A stretch of DNA of 40,753 nucleotides from JACPFJ01 sp036504875. GTDB taxonomy: Bacteria; Desulfobacterota; Desulfuromonadia; Geobacterales; Pseudopelobacteraceae. Under the pieces are notes generated by a model, which did no database searches, was not told the origin of the DNA, and saw nothing but the letters and a program-made list of their open reading frames with translations. The position numbers and the translations under genes were made by a program. Shown piece after piece: positions 16,916 to 25,208 of the stretch. Every line of letters starts with the position of its first letter. Position 1 is the stretch's first letter. The stretch is taken from assembly GCA_036504875.1 (NCBI GenBank), contig DASXUK010000036.1, forward strand, positions 1 to 40,753. The letters are read 5' to 3'.

Positions 16916-18238
16916 CTAATCCGGCACCGCTTCAAGCTCCGCTTCGCCGAAGACAAGAGCAGTATCGCCTATGGTCTTGGGGATTTCGCCGTTTAGCACC
17001 TGTTTCATCTGTTCAACATTGAGCTCGTTTTCCCATTTGGCTACAACAACCGTGGCCACGCCGTTGCCGATCAGATTGGTGATGGCCCGGGCCTCGGACA
17101 TGAAGCGATCGATCCCCAGAATCAGAGCCAGTCCCGCCACCGGAATGGTGGGTATGGCAGCAAAGGTAGCGGCCAGGGTAACGAAGCCGCTGCCGGTGAC
17201 GCCTGCGGCTCCCTTGGAGGTCAGGAGCAGTACGCCCAATATGGTCAGGGTCTGGGTCAGGGTCAGGGGAGTATTGGTGGCCTGGGCCACGAAGAGGGCG
17301 GCCATGGTCAGGTAGATCGAGGTGCCGTCAAGGTTGAAGGAGTAGCCGGTGGGAATCACCAGTCCGACCACGGATTTGTTGCACCCCAGCTTTTCGAGCT
17401 TGATCATCATGCGCGGCAGCGCAGATTCGGAGGAGGATGTGCCAAGAACGATCAGCAGTTCCTCGCTGATATAGCGCAGGAACTTGATGATGCTGAAACC
17501 GCATAGCCGGGCGATGGTCCCGAGTACTACGAAGACGAACAGCAGGCAGGTCAGGTAAAAGCTTCCCATCAGCATGCCCAGCTTGGAGAGGGAGCCAACG
17601 CCGAACTTGCCGATGGTGAAGGCCATGGCGCCAAAGGCGCCGATTGGAGCCAGTTTCATGATGATATTGACGATGCCGAAGAAGGCCAGGGAGACGGAAT
17701 CGACCAATTTATGAACACCCTTTCCCTTCTCACCCAAGGCCGAGAGGGCAAAGCCGAACAAGAGGGCGAAGAGCAGCACCTGTAGAATGTCCCCTTTGGC
17801 AAAGGCGTCCACCACGCTGGATGGGATGATGTTCATGATGAAGTCTACCAACGTATGGGACTTGGCCTGGGTAGTGTAGGCGACGATCGACTTGGTATCC
17901 AGTTTGGTGACGTCGGCGTTGAAGCCTGCACCCGGCTGGATGACATTCACAACGATCAGGCCGATGGCCAGCGCCAAGGAGCTAATCACCTCGAAGTAGA
18001 GCAGTGCCTTGCCGCCGACCCGTCCTACCTTCTTCATGTCTTCCATCCCGGCAATCCCGGTTACCACGGTGCAGAAGATGACTGGAGTGATGATCATCTT
18101 GATCAGCTTTATGAAACCATCTCCCAAGGGCTTCATGGCCACACCGGTTTCGGGGTAGTAGTAGCCCAGGAGGATGCCGCCGGCGATGGCCGTCAGTACC
18201 TGGACATAGAGATGCTGGTAAAACCTTTTCTTTTGCAT
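16916..18238 (-). CDS. dctA: C4-dicarboxylate:cation symporter DctA
   Basis: A 440-residue inner-membrane transporter of the dicarboxylate/amino acid:cation symporter family, importing succinate, fumarate or malate. Visible features are multiple hydrophobic segments from residue 9 on, the serine-rich reentrant segment LGTSSSESALPRMM, the GYSFNLDGTSIYLTMAALFVAQA motif in membrane segment 7, and the KGAAGVTGSGFVTLAAT segment. It has its own sigma-54 promoter (18330-18345), with three operator-like sites further upstream and a two-component sigma-54 activator pair next door. That is the DctABD arrangement of rhizobia in principle. In a Geobacter-like cell it would supply carbon and electron acceptor or donor for nitrogen fixation (inference). 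Confidence 0.93.
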   Translation of the reverse strand: MQKKRFYQHLYVQVLTAIAGGILLGYYYPETGVAMKPLGDGFIKLIKMIITPVIFCTVVTGIAGMEDMKKVGRVGGKALLYFEVISSLALAIGLIVVNVIQPGAGFNADVTKLDTKSIVAYTTQAKSHTLVDFIMNIIPSSVVDAFAKGDILQVLLFALLFGFALSALGEKGKGVHKLVDSVSLAFFGIVNIIMKLAPIGAFGAMAFTIGKFGVGSLSKLGMLMGSFYLTCLLFVFVVLGTIARLCGFSIIKFLRYISEELLIVLGTSSSESALPRMMIKLEKLGCNKSVVGLVIPTGYSFNLDGTSIYLTMAALFVAQATNTPLTLTQTLTILGVLLLTSKGAAGVTGSGFVTLAATFAAIPTIPVAGLALILGIDRFMSEARAITNLIGNGVATVVVAKWENELNVEQMKQVLNGEIPKTIGDTALVFGEAELEAVPD

Positions 18239-18329
18239 GGTCTTCCTTTCCTATATGGATGAACTAGCTGCTTATGTACCGGTGGCAGTCATCCGTATTG
18301 TCCCGCTGTGACGACTGTAATGTCATATC

Positions 18330-18345
18330 AGCAAGAGCAATACCA
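18330..18345 (-). promoter_or_regulatory. Sigma-54 promoter of dctA
   Basis: TGGTATTGCTCTTGCT on the minus strand closely fits TGGCAC-N5-TTGCW. It has no leader terminator of the nif type. Confidence 0.85.
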
Positions 18346-18421
18346 AAGTGTAAACAATATGTAACATGCCGGAATGACAGGCCTAACATCGTTTTATTTT
18401 CTGTTGTGACGCCTGAATGGG

Positions 18422-18437
18422 TATAACCTTTGTCATG
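18422..18437. promoter_or_regulatory. Activator site A upstream of dctA
   Basis: TATAACCTTTGTCATG is an imperfect copy of the palindrome CATAAC-CTTT-GTTATG. Its centre is about 85 bp upstream of the sigma-54 -24 element. Confidence 0.6.
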
Positions 18438-18501
18438 GAAAAGCAATAGGCAGGGGTAAGAAGGGGGCCAAGAGGGAGATACGGCCTGGAAGACAGAGGG
18501 G

Positions 18502-18536
18502 CATAACCTTTGTTATGGAGTATAGCAAAGGTTATG
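18502..18536. promoter_or_regulatory. Paired activator sites B and C upstream of dctA
   Basis: Site B is CATAACCTTTGTTATG (18502-18517) and site C is TATAGCAAAGGTTATG (18521-18536), the inverted form. Together they make a 15-bp-arm inverted repeat, GGGGCATAACCTTTG / CAAAGGTTATGCCCC. They lie 80-100 bp from site A. The same inverted repeat may also end transcription of the response regulator gene, whose stop is 50 bp away. The rest of the 18239-18585 gap shows nothing further. Confidence 0.6.
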
Positions 18537-18585
18537 CCCCTTTGTTAATGATACTGTAACCGCTCCCAGTTGGAATGGCCGTGGT

Positions 18586-19995
18586 TCAGGTCTCCTTGCG
18601 GGAGAGTCTTTTGCTCAGTGCTGGTTGGGAGATGCCAAGCAGACGGGCGGCAATGGTTTGGTTGCCGCTGGCTCGTCCCATGGCCTCGGCTATCAACTGT
18701 TCAACAGTTTCGGAGATGGTAGGTAACTGCTCCAGCTCGCGAAAAAAGTTGCCGTTCCAAAGCGAAGCCCCCTCTTTGTGCGCGGTAACGGCGGTGCCGA
18801 TGGCAGCGATAAAACTCTCCAGGGACAACACCCGCTCACGGTGGATACTAACGGCATCGAAGATCATGGACTTTAGTTCCCTGACATTGCCGGGAAAGCG
18901 GTAGCAGGACAGAAGCTGAAAAAGCTCGCGGGGAGGGGTAGGCCGCTTCTTGCCCAGCTCGCGGGCCGCCTGGGCGAGAAAGTGGGCCACTAGCAGCGGG
19001 ATATCGCCTGGACGCTCACGCAAGGGGGGCACATGGATGCGGTGGGTACGCAGGCGGTAGTAGAGGTCGCGGCGGAATTCGCCAGCGGCCTTCTTGGCGG
19101 CCAGGTTCTGGTGGGTGGCCACAATTATCCGCGCCTTGATGCGTTTAGGGCGGTCGCTTCCCAATGGAAAGTATTCCCCTTCTTGAATCAGACGCAAGAG
19201 CTTGACTTGTGAGCCAATCGAAAGGTCGCCGATCTCGTCTAAAAAAAGTGTCCCCTCGCCAGCTTCCTCAATCATACCGCGCCGGGGCTGATCGGCCCCG
19301 GTAAAGGCGCCACGCACATGGCCGAAGAGGGTATCGGCAAAGACGTTATCATCCAGACCGGCGACATTGACTGAAACCAACCCTCCGCTTCTGCCACCCA
19401 GACGGTGTGCCACCCGCGCCACCAGCTCCTTGCCCACTCCGCTTTCGCCGGTGATCAGTAGTGGTTTGGGGCTCTGGGCCACTGCCTCTATATAGGCGAA
19501 GATGGCGTGCATGCTGCGGTCGGCGGTGACGATTTCGCTGAAGGCCTCGGGATGGCGTAGGTTGCCGGAGAGTAGCCGGTCCGACATGGCCCGGTTTTCC
19601 CGCTCCAACTCGTGCATGCGGATGGCCCGCATTACCCCCTGCACGAGACGGTCCTCCTCTACGGTCTTGACGAAGTAGTCGAAGGCTCCCAGGCGTATGC
19701 AGCGTACTGCCGTCTCGATCTGGTTCATGCCGCTGACCACGATGGTGCTGACCTCCGGATGGCGCTCGGCGATCAGCACCAGCAGTTCCTCCCCCGCCAG
19801 GTGGGGCATGGTCAGGTCGAGCAGCACTAGTCCAACTTGACGGCTGCCCAAGATATCCATGACTTGGCGGCTGTCCTGACAGGTGGCGGTATTGGAGATG
19901 CCGGCCCGCGCCAGGGTAAGACTGACCGTGCGGAGCCAGGCCGGCTCATCGTCAACCAACAAAACCTTAAACTGAGGATACAGGGATTGGGTCAT
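18586..19995 (-). CDS. Sigma-54-dependent response regulator (NtrC/DctD type)
   Basis: A 469-residue response regulator. The receiver domain (about 8-125) has DD at 15-16 and phospho-acceptor Asp60 in LLDLTMPHLAGEE. The AAA+ domain (about 160-390) has GESGVGKE (Walker A), the sigma-54-contacting GAFTGAD loop, GTLFLDEIGDLS (Walker B), and the arginine finger region. The C-terminal Fis-type helix-turn-helix ends NQTIAARLLGISQPALSKRLSR. Its start overlaps the stop of the kinase gene by 4 bp. The adjacent dctA promoter with three palindromic sites makes it most likely the dctA activator. The alternative, the nif master regulator GnfM, cannot be excluded from sequence alone. Confidence 0.9.
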   Translation of the reverse strand: MTQSLYPQFKVLLVDDEPAWLRTVSLTLARAGISNTATCQDSRQVMDILGSRQVGLVLLDLTMPHLAGEELLVLIAERHPEVSTIVVSGMNQIETAVRCIRLGAFDYFVKTVEEDRLVQGVMRAIRMHELERENRAMSDRLLSGNLRHPEAFSEIVTADRSMHAIFAYIEAVAQSPKPLLITGESGVGKELVARVAHRLGGRSGGLVSVNVAGLDDNVFADTLFGHVRGAFTGADQPRRGMIEEAGEGTLFLDEIGDLSIGSQVKLLRLIQEGEYFPLGSDRPKRIKARIIVATHQNLAAKKAAGEFRRDLYYRLRTHRIHVPPLRERPGDIPLLVAHFLAQAARELGKKRPTPPRELFQLLSCYRFPGNVRELKSMIFDAVSIHRERVLSLESFIAAIGTAVTAHKEGASLWNGNFFRELEQLPTISETVEQLIAEAMGRASGNQTIAARLLGISQPALSKRLSRKET

Positions 19996-21746
19996 GAGCT
20001 CACTTCCTCCTCGAATACTGGCAACGACATAATTACACTGGTCCCGCCGCCGATCGGGCTCTCGAACAAAAGCGTGCCGCCATGCTCCTGGACGATACCG
20101 GCGGAGATGGAAAGCCCCAGTCCAGTCCCGCCGCTCTCGCGCTTGGTGGTAAAGAAGGGATCGGTCAGATGCGGTAGATACTCAGGAGCGATGCCAGGTC
20201 CCTCATCCTTAACAGTCAGCATGACCTGGCCGGGGACGGAAGAGGTTACCAGCGAGATGGCCCGCTCCGGTGAGGGCAGAGCCTGACAGGCGTTGATCAG
20301 CAGATTGACCACAACTTGCTCCATCCTGGGGGAATTACCGCAGACGCGAGGTAGCCTGTCATCGTATTGTGCCGAAAAGTGGGATGTGGCAATGCGCAGG
20401 GAGGAATCCACCAGTCTTACCGCCGCCTGGACAACCATATTGAGATCAAAGGGTTTTTTAACGGCTACCACCTCGGGACGGGCAAAATCCTTCAGATCCT
20501 CCACGATACGTTTGATTCGCTGGGATCCCTCCTGCATCTCATCCAGCATGTGCGGAACCTCCTGGCGCATACGGGCGTAGGAGACCCCTCCCAGCAGAAA
20601 GTCTCCCTTTGCTTGAAAGCGCTCTTCCAGCGCCTCGGCCGCATCCTGGTAGACATCGCGCAGTATCGGGAGGTTGAGCAGGATCAGGCCATTGGGGTTA
20701 TTGATTTCGTGGGCTACTCCTGACACCAGGATGCCGAGCGATGCCATCTTATCGGCCTGGACTAACTTATCCTGGTGTTTGCGCAGTTCTTCCAGGGCCA
20801 GTTTTCGTTCCGTTACCTCACGGGCCAGCTCATCGGTCCGTTGTGCCACCCGCCGTTGCAGGGTCCGCGACCACACCACGCTTGCCGTCAGTACCAACAA
20901 GAGTGGCACCAGCACCATGGCACTGTATTTCAATACACGGTCACGCTGGAAACGGGGCGGCTCATGCACCCCCAGCCATTTGTCATAGACGGCCTGGTAC
21001 TGGCCGGTCTGCATGACGATGGCCAACCCTTCGCTGAAACTGGCCAAAAGCTCTGCATTTCCTTTTTTCACGCCGTAGCAGTACTTTTGCGACGAAACAC
21101 TCTTAGCCACCTGCACCAGGTTGTTCAGGTGCAGCTCGCGGATCAAGTACATGCCGGGCAGACTGGCCAGCGCAGCATAATCATACTTGCCCGATGCCAG
21201 AAGCCGCAAGGCGTCGGCCGGGGTACCGGTCAGAATCAGGTTCGGCCCGAAGCCGAGACTGACCAGCAGGTCGTGCATAATGCCGTCACGGAAGACGATC
21301 ACCTTTTTGCCGCGCAGCTCCTCCAGTGAGGAAACCGGAGGGGTTCCTTTGCGGGCAAAGATGGCGTGGTGCACTATGGTATGGGGAGGGGAAAAATCGA
21401 GGTTGCGCGAGCGTTCCTCTGAAAAGGAGATGCCTTGCAGGATATCGATGCTGTCGTTGTTCAGCCCTTCGCGCATCTCGGACCACCTGCCGAAACGGAA
21501 CTCGACCTTCATCCCCATCACATCGGCGATGGCGCGGGTGAGATCAACATTGTAACCGGCCGGTTTGCCGTCCTTGTCGATAAATTCATAGGGGGGATAA
21601 TCCCGATCACCACCCACGATCAGCGTCGCCTCGCTAGGTGGTGCATGGAAGGCAGCATCGGCATGCGCACTATCACGATAAGCCAGGCACAGCATCAGGA
21701 TCAAAAAACATTGCACCAGGAATCGTATCAATCCAAAATTCAGCAT
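19992..21746 (-). CDS. Sensor histidine kinase with periplasmic solute-binding domain
   Basis: A 584-residue membrane kinase. An N-terminal signal/anchor (about 6-24) is followed by a periplasmic family-3 solute-binding domain (about 40-262: GGDRDYPPYEFIDKDGKPAG ... SEERSRNLDFSPPH). A membrane segment (about 273-294), a coiled-coil linker (300-335), the dimerisation domain with SGVAHEINNPNG (His346) and an ATPase domain (NLLINACQAL, DEGPGI, GGTGLGLSI) complete it. A solute-binding-type sensor suggests direct detection of a small organic ligand, perhaps a dicarboxylate given dctA. It is the first gene of a two-gene operon with the sigma-54 response regulator. An AAGGAT Shine-Dalgarno precedes the ATG. 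Confidence 0.9.
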   Translation of the reverse strand: MLNFGLIRFLVQCFLILMLCLAYRDSAHADAAFHAPPSEATLIVGGDRDYPPYEFIDKDGKPAGYNVDLTRAIADVMGMKVEFRFGRWSEMREGLNNDSIDILQGISFSEERSRNLDFSPPHTIVHHAIFARKGTPPVSSLEELRGKKVIVFRDGIMHDLLVSLGFGPNLILTGTPADALRLLASGKYDYAALASLPGMYLIRELHLNNLVQVAKSVSSQKYCYGVKKGNAELLASFSEGLAIVMQTGQYQAVYDKWLGVHEPPRFQRDRVLKYSAMVLVPLLLVLTASVVWSRTLQRRVAQRTDELAREVTERKLALEELRKHQDKLVQADKMASLGILVSGVAHEINNPNGLILLNLPILRDVYQDAAEALEERFQAKGDFLLGGVSYARMRQEVPHMLDEMQEGSQRIKRIVEDLKDFARPEVVAVKKPFDLNMVVQAAVRLVDSSLRIATSHFSAQYDDRLPRVCGNSPRMEQVVVNLLINACQALPSPERAISLVTSSVPGQVMLTVKDEGPGIAPEYLPHLTDPFFTTKRESGGTGLGLSISAGIVQEHGGTLLFESPIGGGTSVIMSLPVFEEEVSS

Positions 21747-21857
21747 ATATCCTTTTCCGCAAGAAATATAATGTCGGGCAGTCGCCCACAGGTCATGGGT
21801 GCTCCAGTTGCCATCATCAGTGAGGAAGAAATGTTAGTGGTAGGACCAACCTAGTTC

Positions 21858-21886
21858 AGAGTAGACGTGTTGCGGGGCAATGTCAA
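21858..21886 (-). promoter_or_regulatory. Possible sigma-70 promoter of the kinase/response regulator operon
   Basis: On the minus strand TTGACA (21881-21886) and TACTCT (21858-21863) are separated by 17 bases, about 110 bp before the kinase gene. The -35 is perfect and the -10 weak. Confidence 0.4.
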
Positions 21887-21959
21887 TTGAGGAAGAATAT
21901 GAACTTATCGGTAAATAAGGCTTGGCGGGCTTGCATTTGATCTTTACGAGCAGGTTTTA

Positions 21960-21996
21960 AAAGAAACGGCGGGAGTTCCCTGAGGAAACCCCCGCC
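21960..21996 (-). terminator. Terminator of the nifHDK operon
   Basis: On the minus strand a 13-bp stem GGCGGGGGTTTCC / GGGAACTCCCGCC (arms 21984-21996 and 21968-21980, G-U pairs tolerated) with loop TCA is followed by GTTTCTTTT. It begins 23 bp after the nifK stop. Confidence 0.9.
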
Positions 21997-22018
21997 GGCA
22001 GTAATACTGAAAAGCGAA

Positions 22019-23491
22019 CTAGCGCATCATCTCAAAGTGCCGGTCATCGCAGGTCTCATCCCTGATATCGATGAACTTGTTGCAGATGGCGCTCATCATG
22101 TTGATCACCCCTTGATAACCGACCAACGGGTAACGGTGCAGGTTGACCCGGTCGAAGTTGGGAAAGCCGAACCTGAACAGCGGGATCTTGGCGTCGCGGG
22201 CCAGGAACTTGCCGTGGGTGTCGCCGATTACGCCATCGACCGGATCAGTAATCACCAGGCTGCGCAGGTGCCAGAGGTCCTTGTTGATGTAAATCTTGCA
22301 GCCCTGGCCGTACATGGAGGCATCCAGCAACGCTTGAATCTCCTTCTCAACCTTTTTGGTCCCCTTGCTGCACAGGATGTGATAAGGGATCGCCCCCATC
22401 TCCAGCAGGAAAGAGACATACCCGATCAGGTAATCGGGATCGCCGTAGACAGCGAACTTCTTGCCGTGGATGTATTGGTGAGCATCGGTGATAGCATCCA
22501 CCGCGCGACCGCGCTCCGCCTTGAGGGACTCCGGTACCGGCTTGCCGAACAGCTCGGAGATTTTCATCAGGAAGGCATCGGTCTTCTCCACTCCAAAGGG
22601 TGTCGGCATAGCAACATGTTTGCCGGCATAGTTATCCTTGATCCAGGTAAAGGTCTTGGCCGAGGCATAGGGGCCGAGGGTGATGGTCGCCTTGCCGTTG
22701 ATCGAGTCGGCCGCGTCCTCCAGCTTGGTGCCGCCGGGATAGGTCTTATAGGTACCGTCGCAGGGGGAGTCAAAAGTTTCCGAAATATCCGCCAACATGG
22801 TATAGGGGATACCGAACTCCTTCAGGATACGCTTATACTCGCGGTAGTTGCCGGTATTGGCGTCAAAGCCTGGGATCAGGTTGAGCTTGCCGGTGCAGCG
22901 CCCCTCGATCTGCTTGCCCTCGGTCAAGGTCTGCAGTATTGAAAGCAGCATGGCATCATAACCGTGGATGTGCGAGCCGTTGAAGCTGGGGGTATTGGCG
23001 TAGGGCAGCGGAAAATCCTCCGGCACGCAACCCTTGTTCTTGGCGTTCTTGATGAAGGCGGTCAAGTCGTCGCCGATGATCTCCGGCATACAGGAGGTGA
23101 AGATCGCCATCATCTTGGGCTTATAGATGGTGTAGGCGTTCTCCAGCGCTTCATGGAGGTTGTTCTGGCCTCCGAATACCGCGCCATCCTCGGTCATCGA
23201 GTCGGATACCGCCGGGGCCGGCTCGCGGAAATGGCGGTTCAGGGTGGAGCGATAGTAAGAGGCGCAGCCTTGCGAGCCGTGCACAAAGGGGAGCGTCCCT
23301 TCAAAGCCGTGGGCAGCCAGCTCGGCCCCCAGCGGCTGACAGGCATGAGCCGGGTTGATCACCAGCGCCTGCCGGGCAAAGTTCTTCTCCTTGTACTCCT
23401 CGGTATTGATCCAGGCTGCTACCCGTTCCACCTCTTCGGGCGGTGTCTCGGTTACATATTTTACGGCGGCTGCCGCTTCGGTTGCACTCAT
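22019..23491 (-). CDS. nifK: Nitrogenase molybdenum-iron protein beta chain NifK
   Basis: NifK (490 residues) pairs with NifD in the alpha2-beta2 MoFe protein and shares the P-cluster. The P-cluster region is visible: NPAHACQPLGAELAAHGFEGTLPFVHGSQGCASYYRSTLNRHFREP (Cys about 50 and 75), followed by TSCMPEIIGDDLTAFI with the third Cys. The segment SFNGSHIHGYDAM and the C-terminal FGFPNFDRVNLHRYPLVGYQG are also family-typical. AAAGGAG precedes the ATG. It is separated from nifD by a 207-bp gap, unusually long for nifDK, filled by a hairpin-forming repeat. Confidence 0.98.
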   Translation of the reverse strand: MSATEAAAAVKYVTETPPEEVERVAAWINTEEYKEKNFARQALVINPAHACQPLGAELAAHGFEGTLPFVHGSQGCASYYRSTLNRHFREPAPAVSDSMTEDGAVFGGQNNLHEALENAYTIYKPKMMAIFTSCMPEIIGDDLTAFIKNAKNKGCVPEDFPLPYANTPSFNGSHIHGYDAMLLSILQTLTEGKQIEGRCTGKLNLIPGFDANTGNYREYKRILKEFGIPYTMLADISETFDSPCDGTYKTYPGGTKLEDAADSINGKATITLGPYASAKTFTWIKDNYAGKHVAMPTPFGVEKTDAFLMKISELFGKPVPESLKAERGRAVDAITDAHQYIHGKKFAVYGDPDYLIGYVSFLLEMGAIPYHILCSKGTKKVEKEIQALLDASMYGQGCKIYINKDLWHLRSLVITDPVDGVIGDTHGKFLARDAKIPLFRFGFPNFDRVNLHRYPLVGYQGVINMMSAICNKFIDIRDETCDDRHFEMMR

Positions 23492-23596
23492 ATCGGTTCT
23501 CCTTTGGGTCGGCGACCAATCTGTCGCACGACCGGGAATTTTCGGGCTTTAATTTTTTTTGAATCTACCGCTCGGCGTTCGATTTTGCGTCAGGTC

Positions 23597-23665
23597 GGTG
23601 GCGGCCGAGGATTTCGGCGGAGGCGTAGCAGCGCTACGCCGCACAACTAAAATCCGAAGGCCACC
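23597..23665. repeat. Hairpin-forming repeat in the nifD-nifK gap
   Basis: Outer arms GGTGGC-GGCC-GAGGATTT and AAATCC-GAA-GGCCACC enclose the core CGGCGGAGGCGTAGC-AGCGCTACGCCGCAC (23615-23647). The core is the same, inverted, as in the gap between the ferredoxin and NifX-family genes at 2117-2150. It would fold stably in the nifHDK mRNA between nifD and nifK. Confidence 0.75.
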
Positions 23666-23698
23666 GCAGAGATGGCGGAAAAGCGGGCACCGTCATAC

Positions 23699-25138
23699 TT
23701 AAAAAGGCGACTTGACTAGCTTCCAGGTGGGGCTATTAATCGCCATATCCACATCCCGGGCAAAGATCGGAAAACCGTTATAGGCATGATAAGGACCGGA
23801 ATAGTCCCAGCTGTGCATCTGGCGGAAGGGGATGCCCATTTTCTGGAACAGGTATTTTTCCTTGATGCCGGAGCCGACCAGGTCGGGGCGCAGTTTGTTG
23901 ACAAATTCTTCCAGCTCGTATTCAGAGGCGTCGTCGTAGATCACCGTCGCTTCCGGCATCTCCGGGGAGGTACGCTCGTAGTCGTCGCCGTGGGCAAATT
24001 CGTAACCGGAACCGACCACCACCATCCCCAGATCGGCATAGGCGTTGACCGTATGACGGGGCCGCAGGCCGCCCACGTACAGCATGACCTTTTTGCCTTC
24101 CAGACGCGGCCGGTACTCGTCGATGACCGCCTGCATGAGCGGGTCATACTTGGCGATCGCCTTTTCGACATTCTCCTTGATGCGGTCATCGAAACGCTCG
24201 GCAATTGCCCGCAGGCTCTCTCTGATCTTGGTCGGGCCGAAGAAGTTGAACTCCAGCCAAGGGATGCCGTACTTTTCTTCCATTACCTTGCACATGTAAT
24301 TCATCGAGCGGTAACAGTGGATGATGTTCAGTTTGACCCGGTGTGTGGCGGCGATTTTTTCCAGCTCGCCGTCGCCGGTCCAGACCGCCTTGACGTTGAG
24401 ACCGATCTCTTCCAGGAGCGGCTTGACCGACCAGACATCGCCGCCGATGTTGTAGTCGCCGATCAGGGCGATGTCGTAGGGGGTCTCAGGCTCGGCAAAC
24501 TCGCGGGTACCGATGATATGGTCGCGGATGGTGTCGTTAGAGATATGGTGGCCCAGCGACTGGGATACACCTCGGAAACCCTCGCAGTTGCAGGGGATGA
24601 TCGGGATTTCCAGATCCTTGGAGGACTGTTTGGCAACCGAATTGATATCATCGCCGATCAGGCCAACCGGACATTCGGACAGGACCGAGATGCCCTTGGC
24701 CAATGGAAACAGGTCATGGGCCTCCTCCAGCAGCGTCTTCAGCTTCTTATCGCCACCGTAGACAATGTCCTTCTCCTGAAAGTCGGAGGTAAACTGCATG
24801 GCGAACTGATTGACGCCGTTGATGCCGGTCACCAGGTTGCGTCGGGTGCCCCAGGAGTACCAGCCACAGCCGACCGGACCGTGGGAGACGTGCACCATGT
24901 CGCGGATCGGACCCCAGACCACACCTTTGGCCCCGGCATAAGCACAGCCGCGGGCGCTCATTACACCCGGAATAGTCTTGCGATTGGACTTGACGCAGGC
25001 GCTGACGCCGTCATTGGGTGCCAGGTGCGGGGCACGCTTCTTCCTGGCCTTTTCAGGATACGCCTCCAGAGCCTCATCGATCATGGCCTGAGTCGATTCC
25101 TTGGTTATGCCTTCAATTTTTTTTATCTCATGTGACAT
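23699..25138 (-). CDS. nifD: Nitrogenase molybdenum-iron protein alpha chain NifD
   Basis: NifD (479 residues) holds the FeMo-cofactor active site that reduces N2. P-cluster cysteines lie in GCAYAGAKGVVWGPIRDMVHVSHGPVGCGWYSWGTRRN and SECPVGLIGDDINSVAK. The FeMo-co cysteine lies in IIHCYRSMNY (about 275) and the FeMo-co histidine in MHSWDYSGPYHAYNGF. These ligands and the length place it with Mo-nitrogenases rather than the V or Fe-only forms. AAGGAG precedes the ATG. It follows nifH by 70 bp. Confidence 0.98.
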   Translation of the reverse strand: MSHEIKKIEGITKESTQAMIDEALEAYPEKARKKRAPHLAPNDGVSACVKSNRKTIPGVMSARGCAYAGAKGVVWGPIRDMVHVSHGPVGCGWYSWGTRRNLVTGINGVNQFAMQFTSDFQEKDIVYGGDKKLKTLLEEAHDLFPLAKGISVLSECPVGLIGDDINSVAKQSSKDLEIPIIPCNCEGFRGVSQSLGHHISNDTIRDHIIGTREFAEPETPYDIALIGDYNIGGDVWSVKPLLEEIGLNVKAVWTGDGELEKIAATHRVKLNIIHCYRSMNYMCKVMEEKYGIPWLEFNFFGPTKIRESLRAIAERFDDRIKENVEKAIAKYDPLMQAVIDEYRPRLEGKKVMLYVGGLRPRHTVNAYADLGMVVVGSGYEFAHGDDYERTSPEMPEATVIYDDASEYELEEFVNKLRPDLVGSGIKEKYLFQKMGIPFRQMHSWDYSGPYHAYNGFPIFARDVDMAINSPTWKLVKSPF

Positions 25139-25208
25139 AAGAAACTCCTTTATGTGAAGAAAATCCTTACTTAATGTTTTATCCTAACGGCGCAAAAGCG
25201 TGGGTCAC

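Noticed and set aside
18264..18446. A 60-codon frame between dctA and its enhancer region
   Set aside because: It overlaps the sigma-54 promoter and operator site and has no ribosome-binding site or similarity.
18586..21746. Naming the sigma-54 two-component pair gnfM/gnfL
   Set aside because: The local operator motif is tied to dctA and differs from the nif palindrome. The nif master pair may lie outside the window, so no symbol was given.
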